Assembly (NCBI GenBank): GCA_030642645.1
Contig: DAOWNJ010000026.1
Span: 1-9,839, forward strand
DNA length: 9,839 nt
Source of the DNA: Dehalococcoidia bacterium
GTDB lineage: Bacteria; Chloroflexota; Dehalococcoidia; E44-bin15; DAOWNJ01
Direction of reading: 5' to 3'
The notes under the pieces are model-generated. The model ran no database searches. It was not told the DNA's origin and saw nothing but the letters and a program-made list of their open reading frames with translations. The position numbers and the translations under genes were made by a program. This document shows positions 6,408 to 9,839 of this stretch, one piece after another (the first letter of the stretch is position 1; each line of letters opens with the position of its first letter).

Positions 6408-7155
6408 TCCTGCGGCCGATGAGAAAAAGCTCGCCATTGCTGGACACCTTGTAGAGCTGAGGAGCCGACTTCTTAAGTCGGTGATTGCTGCTGGAGTCTG
6501 TATAGGCGCCTCATTTGCCTTTGTCCCCTATGTCTTCGATTTCCTAAAGAGCAGAGCGCCGAATGTAGAACTGATCTATATAACCCCAACTGGAATGCTT
6601 GGCACTTACATGAAGGTAGCTATCTATTGCGGCCTTGCCTTGGCCCTACCCATCCTCATATATGAATTGCTGATGTTCCTTTCGCCGGCGCTAAAGAGAA
6701 ATGAGAAAAGGTATATCTATAGATCATTGCCTGCAGTTGTCATTTTCTTCATCGCTGGGGTGGCATTTTCGTATTTTGTACTACTACCTCCCGCTCTTGG
6801 CTTCCTACAGCGATTCAACCTCGGAATTACCCCTCTATGGACGGTGGACAAGTATGTCTCGCTTGTGGTGCAACTCCTCTTCTGGGTTGGGCTAGTGTTT
6901 GAGCTACCATTTCTCATGTTCTTGCTGAGCAAACTGGGGGTGGTCACCCCCCAGTGGCTTGCCAATAAAAGGAAATACAACCTTATCTTTGCCTTCATCC
7001 TCGGCGCCGCTATCACCCCAACATTTGACCCCGTTAACCAATGCCTGGTAGCCCTCCCCATCATCCTGCTATTTGAAATAGGCATCCTGCTCGCCAAGCT
7101 GGCCAGAAGGGGAGAGGTACCCCTCGTGCCAGCAGAAGCCGAAGCCACAGAGTGA
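6364..7155 (+). CDS. tatC: Sec-independent translocase subunit TatC
   Basis: A 263-residue polytopic membrane protein, the receptor for twin-arginine signal peptides. Family landmarks: HLVELRSRL (28-36) before TM1, FLSPALKRNEKR (105-116) with the conserved Glu, VFELPF with Glu180, and ITPTFDPVNQ (217-226). Six hydrophobic segments are visible at about 38-56, 82-106, 119-143, 165-188, 205-220 and 226-246. The start chosen is ATG 6364, with AGGA 5 nt upstream; ATG 6373 is an alternative without a better site. Either way it overlaps tatB in another frame, consistent with coupled translation. The C-terminal tail is short and acidic. Confidence 0.95.
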   Translation: MSWMRKKSPDRERNSPAADEKKLAIAGHLVELRSRLLKSVIAAGVCIGASFAFVPYVFDFLKSRAPNVELIYITPTGMLGTYMKVAIYCGLALALPILIYELLMFLSPALKRNEKRYIYRSLPAVVIFFIAGVAFSYFVLLPPALGFLQRFNLGITPLWTVDKYVSLVVQLLFWVGLVFELPFLMFLLSKLGVVTPQWLANKRKYNLIFAFILGAAITPTFDPVNQCLVALPIILLFEIGILLAKLARRGEVPLVPAEAEATE

Positions 7156-7182
7156 CCAGGTGAATTCCTCGAGGCCACCCTC

Positions 7183-7225
7183 ACAATGGTACTATTGTAG
7201 GAGTGACCTTTGACCCAAATGGGTC
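7183..7225 (+). other. Two weak hairpins after tatC
   Basis: ACAAT-GGTACT-ATTGT (7183-7198) and GACCC-AAAT-GGGTC (7212-7225) lie in the non-coding stretch between tatC and the next promoter. Neither is followed by a T tract, so termination is uncertain. The second sits within repeated TTGACCC-like words (7205-7232), which could instead be a protein-binding site near the divIVA-like promoter. Confidence 0.3.
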
Positions 7226-7271
7226 TTGACCCCCAACCCCCCTATAGCATAATGTAAACGCTACGAAGGAC

Positions 7272-7299
7272 TTGACATATTTTTGCACTGTAGTATAAT
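7272..7299 (+). promoter_or_regulatory. Consensus sigma-70 promoter for the DivIVA-like gene
   Basis: Both hexamers are perfect: TTGACA (7272-7277) and TATAAT (7294-7299), separated by 16 bp. The expected transcript has a leader of about 73 nt before the ATG at 7379. This is the strongest promoter match in the window and suggests high, housekeeping-type expression. Confidence 0.8.
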
Positions 7300-7329
7300 T
7301 AAATATAGTTCTGCCTAAAATAGTCGATA

Positions 7330-7345
7330 TGGCCTATTTGGGCCA
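7330..7345 (+). other. Hairpin in the leader of the DivIVA-like gene
   Basis: TGGCC-TATTTG-GGCCA forms a 5-bp stem in the predicted leader, about 33 nt before the start codon. A G-run (AAGGGGGGG) precedes the ATG and serves as the ribosome site. The stem is short; a regulatory role is only possible. Confidence 0.25.
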
Positions 7346-7378
7346 CAAGCGGGGGTAAACTAGACAAGGGGGGGTATC

Positions 7379-8635
7379 ATGGCAAAGGTAGTGAATCTAT
7401 GGGATCAAGAGTTTCGCGTGGTGAGAGAGGGGCTTGACCGGGATGAGGTGGAGGCATTTATTCAGAAGCTGAAGGAAGACCACAAACCGGCGATGGAGCC
7501 GGGTTATGTAGCCTCCCTAAAGAAGCTTGCCGAGCAGACGGTGATCGAGGCTGATAAAATGGGCATGGCTATCAAAGAGGAGGCAAGGAGGGACGCCGAA
7601 GCCCAGGCTTCCAAGATAATCTCCGAGGCACAGCAGAAGGCACGACAGATCATAGAGGAAGCGGTTGGAACCAGCACCGCCGCTTCAACGGAGACCGCAA
7701 ATATCATGCGTGCCGCAGGCGAGAAGGCGGCCCAGATAGAGGAGCGGGCCAAGGAGGAAGCTGATCGCATGGTCGAGAGGAGCCGCGAGATCGTGCAAAA
7801 GGAGATAGAGGGGTCCTTCAATAGGGCCTATCAGAGGCTCTTCAGCGACCTTCAGGATCTGGTAAAAGAGGCCAGAGAACTAGAGACAAACCTGAAGGCT
7901 AAGGTGCTCGGTGCCTCATCCTTAAGCTCGGAAGAGGTAAAGGTTGAGGAAGAAGCCGAGATAGCTGGGATAAAGACTGAGGCCGAAAAAGAAGATGAGA
8001 TGAGAGTGGAGGTTGAGAGGGCATGGGCTGAAGCCAAGGAGAGGCTCGAAAGGGAAGCCATAGGCAGGGAAGAGCTCAAAGAAGGGGCAATGATGGCTGA
8101 AGATGGCTATTCAGGAGGCAACGGATCTGCTCCACCTACAGAGCCTGTAGGGGTTAAGTTCCCCCAGGAGCTCTTTCCCTCCGTCAAGGAGGAAGGTGCG
8201 ATAGCCATCGAGCAGACGGAGGAACCCCATCTCAGCCTTGAGGAGGATATACGCTCACTCGAGATGAGGGACGAGATAGCGGAGCTTGCCTCTGACAAGG
8301 AGCTCGTAGCCCTTGCCTGGGAGGAAGAGAACCTCAAGCCCCAAGGCCACAAGGATGTGTCCCTCTATCAAGGGACTGTAGAGCTAGTGATAGCACCCCC
8401 TGTGGATTTTGTGCAACTCAAAGAGCTTCAGAGGTGCCTCGAGAGGTCTTCTCTGATGAAAGTTGTGGGGACTGAGGGGACCTCAACGGGGGGTACATCC
8501 ATCACCCTTTCTCTGGACAGGCCACTTCCTCTGGTGAGCGTCCTCAGTGACCTGCCGATGGTGAAAGAGGCGGTGGCAAGCAGTAACGGCTCACCGGAGC
8601 ACCAAACACTCGTGATAACAATGAGAAGAAACTAA
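7379..8635 (+). CDS. DivIVA-like coiled-coil protein with C-terminal alpha/beta domain
   Basis: 418 residues, acidic. The N-terminus (about 5-32: VNLWDQEFRVVREGLDRDEV, then EAFIQKL) resembles the DivIVA/GpsB membrane-targeting segment. Residues about 44-175 are rich in Ala, Glu and Lys with few Pro or Gly and should form a long coiled coil. A second, more acidic helical stretch spans about 185-240. A linker rich in Gly, Ser, Pro and Glu follows (about 240-325). The last 90 residues (about 330-415) alternate strand and helix in the order expected for a ferredoxin-like beta-alpha-beta-beta-alpha-beta fold (GTVELVIAPP; DFVQLKELQRCLERS; MKVVGTEG; TSITLSLDR; LPLVSVLSDLP; TLVITM). DivIVA proteins mark curved membrane and organise division or polar growth. 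No transmembrane helix is present. The exact function is unknown; the DivIVA call rests on the N-terminus and general layout. Confidence 0.75.
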   Translation: MAKVVNLWDQEFRVVREGLDRDEVEAFIQKLKEDHKPAMEPGYVASLKKLAEQTVIEADKMGMAIKEEARRDAEAQASKIISEAQQKARQIIEEAVGTSTAASTETANIMRAAGEKAAQIEERAKEEADRMVERSREIVQKEIEGSFNRAYQRLFSDLQDLVKEARELETNLKAKVLGASSLSSEEVKVEEEAEIAGIKTEAEKEDEMRVEVERAWAEAKERLEREAIGREELKEGAMMAEDGYSGGNGSAPPTEPVGVKFPQELFPSVKEEGAIAIEQTEEPHLSLEEDIRSLEMRDEIAELASDKELVALAWEEENLKPQGHKDVSLYQGTVELVIAPPVDFVQLKELQRCLERSSLMKVVGTEGTSTGGTSITLSLDRPLPLVSVLSDLPMVKEAVASSNGSPEHQTLVITMRRN

Positions 8636-8638
8636 TTC

Positions 8639-8805
8639 CTTTTTCAACCTGGGGCGTGGTGTCTCACGCAGACGCTGTTCTCAATAAGGCCATCGTAATC
8701 GGCGGGGCAAATGTAGAAGGGGGGGCTGCTTCGCAGCCCCCCCTAAAACCTCTCTAATTCACCTCGCATCTGCCTGAACGAGAAAGGCACCAGCCTATCA
8801 ATAGC
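8639..8805 (+). repeat. MITE-like repeat, copy 1
   Basis: Begins CTTTTTCAACC and shares with the other copies the blocks GGGGCGTGGTG, TCTCA, TTCTCAATAA and a tail ending near CAGCCTATCAATAG. It carries a perfect GC hairpin at 8719-8743. The tail also holds GCATCTGCCTG (8766-8776), the exact reverse complement of a head segment of copy 3, showing the inverted-repeat character of the element. It starts 3 bp after the stop of the DivIVA-like gene and ends 9 bp before the stop of the zinc-finger gene. Confidence 0.8.
8719..8743. terminator. Perfect 11-bp GC hairpin inside repeat copy 1
   Basis: Seven G, then CTGC, loop TTC, GCAG, then seven C. It lies between the convergent DivIVA-like gene and the toxin-antitoxin pair and could stop transcription from both sides. 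No proper T tract follows on either strand, so rho-independent termination is uncertain; the structure itself is certain. Confidence 0.55.
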
Positions 8806-8814
8806 ATTGCACCT

Positions 8815-9060
8815 CTAAGCCGGGACAGTCTCCACAAAATCGTAGACAGGAACCTCGATAGTATGTGTTGGCTTCATTGACCAAAGGATACGATTAACCT
8901 TATCTGCTACCCCAGGGTCAAAATATTGCTCTCCACATTGTTCACAAACCCAAGCCGGGACATGCTCAATCACTACAAGCTGGCCATGCTTTTCCTCGGT
9001 TAATCGCAGTTCCCTGAATACCGCTTCACGCTTACAAAAGGGACATCTCCACCCCGCCAT
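8815..9060 (-). CDS. YgiT-type zinc-finger protein, probable antitoxin
   Basis: 81 residues with a CPFC (Cys6, Cys9) and CEQC (Cys39, Cys42) pair, the zinc-binding fold found at the N-terminus of MqsA/YgiT antitoxins. The C-terminus ends in TIEVPVYDF and there is no helix-turn-helix domain, unlike full MqsA (about 131 residues). It could therefore neutralise the partner protein but is unlikely to bind DNA by the MqsA route. The start is ATG with AGGAGG 9 nt upstream. It lies 19 bp after the DUF4258 gene, toxin first and antitoxin second, as in mqsRA. The pairing of these two families is known in bacteria; toxin-antitoxin function here is inferred. Confidence 0.82.
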   Translation of the reverse strand: MAGWRCPFCKREAVFRELRLTEEKHGQLVVIEHVPAWVCEQCGEQYFDPGVADKVNRILWSMKPTHTIEVPVYDFVETVPA

Positions 9061-9079
9061 TTTATCCTACCTCCTGATT

Positions 9080-9388
9080 CTAGTTTTGCCATCCTTCCAT
9101 CCATTCCATAAGAGAAGGATAATAGACAGTAATCACTGCTAAAGAAGGGGGCTCCGAGACCACTACATGCAATATTATACCAGCTTTTGTTATCCTATAG
9201 ACTAAATAGCTGGGGCCTCTAGGGTCTTCAGGGTAAACCTCTATAATTTCAGCATCATTGCTTAACATAGCTTCGATGATTTGAGTTTCAGTGATGTGGT
9301 GTTCTCCCATGCGAGACTGTGCATGGCGGCTAACCTTATAGGTTTTCTGTTCAAAGCACTCTTTAATTTTAGCAAGCAGGTGGTTCAC
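9080..9388 (-). CDS. DUF4258 protein, probable toxin
   Basis: 102 residues. The motif SRHAQSRMGEHHIT (20-33), with His22 and Arg26, followed by a helix (TETQIIEAMLSN) and strand-rich second half (YLVYRIT, IILHVVVSEP, LAVITVYYP) matches the DUF4258 pattern, a small fold often paired with antitoxins and thought to be related to RelE/BrnT-like RNase toxins (family knowledge, mechanism not established here). The start is GTG 9386-9388 with AGGGG 5 nt upstream. It is the first gene of a two-gene operon with its own promoter. DNA around this pair is visibly more AT-rich than the chromosomal genes to the left, consistent with acquisition by transfer. Confidence 0.8.
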   Translation of the reverse strand: MNHLLAKIKECFEQKTYKVSRHAQSRMGEHHITETQIIEAMLSNDAEIIEVYPEDPRGPSYLVYRITKAGIILHVVVSEPPSLAVITVYYPSLMEWMEGWQN

Positions 9389-9412
9389 TCTGACCCCTAC
9401 ATTTCAATGACT

Positions 9413-9442
9413 TATATATCAGATATAGGGGCATATTGTCAA
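9413..9442 (-). promoter_or_regulatory. Promoter and palindromic operator candidate of the toxin-antitoxin pair
   Basis: On the minus strand: perfect -35 TTGACA (9437-9442), 18-bp spacer, -10 TATATA (9413-9418). A 13-bp palindrome, TATATC-A-GATATA (9415-9427 on the plus strand), overlaps the -10 box, and CCCCTA (9394-9399) with TAGGGG (9426-9431) forms a wider inverted repeat. Both are well placed for autoregulation. AT-rich palindromes arise easily by chance. Confidence 0.5.
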
Positions 9443-9448
9443 TTTTTG

Positions 9449-9556
9449 CTTTTTCAACCGGGGCGTGGTGCCTCAAGAATAGGCTGTTCCCAATAAGGCT
9501 AAAGCAATTAGCAGCACATGCGCCTTAATCTGTAGGACATCTGCCTGTCGATAACC
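9449..9556 (+). repeat. MITE-like repeat, copy 2 (shortened)
   Basis: Begins CTTTTTCAACCGGGGCGTGG and continues with CCTCA, GGCTGTTCCCAATAAGGC and a tail GGACATCTGCCTGTCGATAA, in the same orientation as copies 1 and 3. It lacks the central G/C hairpin that they carry, so it is about 60 bp shorter: a decayed or deleted copy. It lies upstream of the toxin-antitoxin promoter. Confidence 0.75.
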
Positions 9557-9576
9557 CACAGGTCAAAAAAGGGTGT

Positions 9577-9599
9577 CCAGAGGGGCGAAGCCCCTTTGG
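9577..9599. terminator. Strong 10-bp hairpin between repeat copies 2 and 3
   Basis: CCAGAGGGGC-GAA-GCCCCTTTGG: ten pairs, one of them a G-T wobble, around a GAA loop. The sequence downstream on the plus strand is not T-rich. It is too stable to be accidental, but no gene nearby clearly needs it. Confidence 0.45.
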
Positions 9600-9635
9600 C
9601 AGGGGTTTAGGGTATCCCCCAAGAATTTATATCTT

Positions 9636-9660
9636 CCCCCTCTCCTACAAGGAGAGGGGG
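9636..9660. repeat. REP-like CCCCCTCTCCT palindrome
   Basis: CCCCCTCTCCT-ACA-AGGAGAGGGGG, a perfect 11-bp stem followed by TCAGGGGG and six T (9669-9674). This word is a familiar dispersed intergenic palindrome in Chloroflexota, cyanobacteria and others (from memory). With the T run it could also act as a plus-strand terminator, though the run starts 8 bp after the stem. Confidence 0.7.
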
Positions 9661-9668
9661 TCAGGGGG

Positions 9669-9839
9669 TTTTTTCAACGGGGGCGTGGTGTCTCAGGCAG
9701 ATGCTATTCTCAATAAAGCCATTGTAATCAGCAGAACAGATGTATAAATGGGGGGGGCTGCTTCGCAGCCCCCCCCCAAATACCTCCGCAATTAAAACCA
9801 CACTTGACCTATATGAGAAAGACATCCGCCTGTCGAGGA
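9669..9839 (+). repeat. MITE-like repeat, copy 3 (reaches window edge)
   Basis: The best-preserved copy. It shares TTTTCAAC, GGGGCGTGGTGTCTCA, TTCTCAATAA and the central hairpin with copy 1. Subterminal arms CAGGCAGATGCTATTCTCA (9694-9712) and TGAGAAAGACATCCGCCTG (9814-9832) are inverted repeats matching at 15 of 19 positions. The whole unit can fold into one long hairpin with a second hairpin inside. It may continue past the edge. No transposase lies in the window. Confidence 0.75.
9750..9776. terminator. Perfect 12-bp GC hairpin inside repeat copy 3
   Basis: Eight G, CTGC, loop TTC, GCAG, eight C. It is the same structure as at 8719-8743, one pair longer although the flanking sequence has diverged, which points to selection or conversion for pairing. 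No T tract follows. Confidence 0.5.

Noticed and set aside
7156..7378. Possible riboswitch or small RNA between tatC and the DivIVA-like gene
   Set aside because: Only short 5-bp stems are present and no known riboswitch core is recognisable; the consensus promoter explains the conserved-looking part.
9281..9496. Plus-strand open frame of 71 residues across the toxin start and repeat copy 2
   Set aside because: It is antisense to the DUF4258 N-terminus and runs into a repeat; no ribosome site or similarity seen.
8639..9839. CRISPR array or integron attC array
   Set aside because: Only three long, diverged repeats with unequal spacing; no spacer-sized units, no cas or integrase gene. A clear pair of attC core sites (RYYYAAC with GTTRRRY) was not found.

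Overview
The window reads as a piece of a bacterial chromosome, most likely from an uncultured Chloroflexota lineage (Dehalococcoidia-like). This placement is inferred from the style of the proteins: a GT20 synthase with a DPSKN nucleotide-sugar motif, a DivIVA-like coiled-coil protein with an unusual C-terminal domain, a short TatA/TatB pair, a DUF4258/YgiT-type pair and GC-rich REP-like hairpins. No rRNA or tRNA gene is present to confirm it.

Layout. (1) Positions 2-1018 (+) hold the 3' two thirds of a trehalose-6-phosphate synthase gene (otsA), cut by the window edge. (2) Positions 939-4229 (-) hold a tight gene string, read right to left: PaaG-like enoyl-CoA isomerase/hydratase, MscS channel, a second PaaG-like paralogue, and trehalose-6-phosphate phosphatase (otsB). 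A promoter with a TATAAT box lies just upstream at 4263-4298. otsB runs head-on into otsA, and the two coding regions overlap by 80 bp at their 3' ends. (3) Positions 4313-5833 (-) hold comM, a Mg-chelatase-like AAA+ ATPase, apparently made from a leaderless transcript. (4) Divergent from comM, positions 5961-7155 (+) hold a complete tatA-tatB-tatC operon for export of folded proteins. (5) A consensus sigma-70 promoter at 7272-7299 drives a 418-residue DivIVA-like coiled-coil protein at 7379-8635.

(6) The last 1.2 kb is an accessory region. A two-gene toxin-antitoxin-like module (DUF4258 protein, then a YgiT-type zinc-finger protein, both -) lies between two direct copies of a degenerate repeat. 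A third copy runs off the right edge. The best copy has 19-bp subterminal inverted repeats around a perfect GC hairpin, so the element looks MITE-like. The space between copies two and three is filled by two more strong hairpins, one of them a REP-like CCCCCTCTCCT palindrome.

How the genes fit together: otsA and otsB make trehalose by the two-step phosphate route, and co-transcription of otsB with an MscS channel suggests an osmotic-stress theme (inference). The two acyl-CoA enzymes keep the PaaG-type catalytic Asp and lack both Glu residues of classical crotonases. The most unusual parts of the window are the repeat-bracketed toxin-antitoxin cassette, the apparent ATT start of otsB, the convergent otsA/otsB overlap, and the leaderless comM promoter facing the tat promoter.
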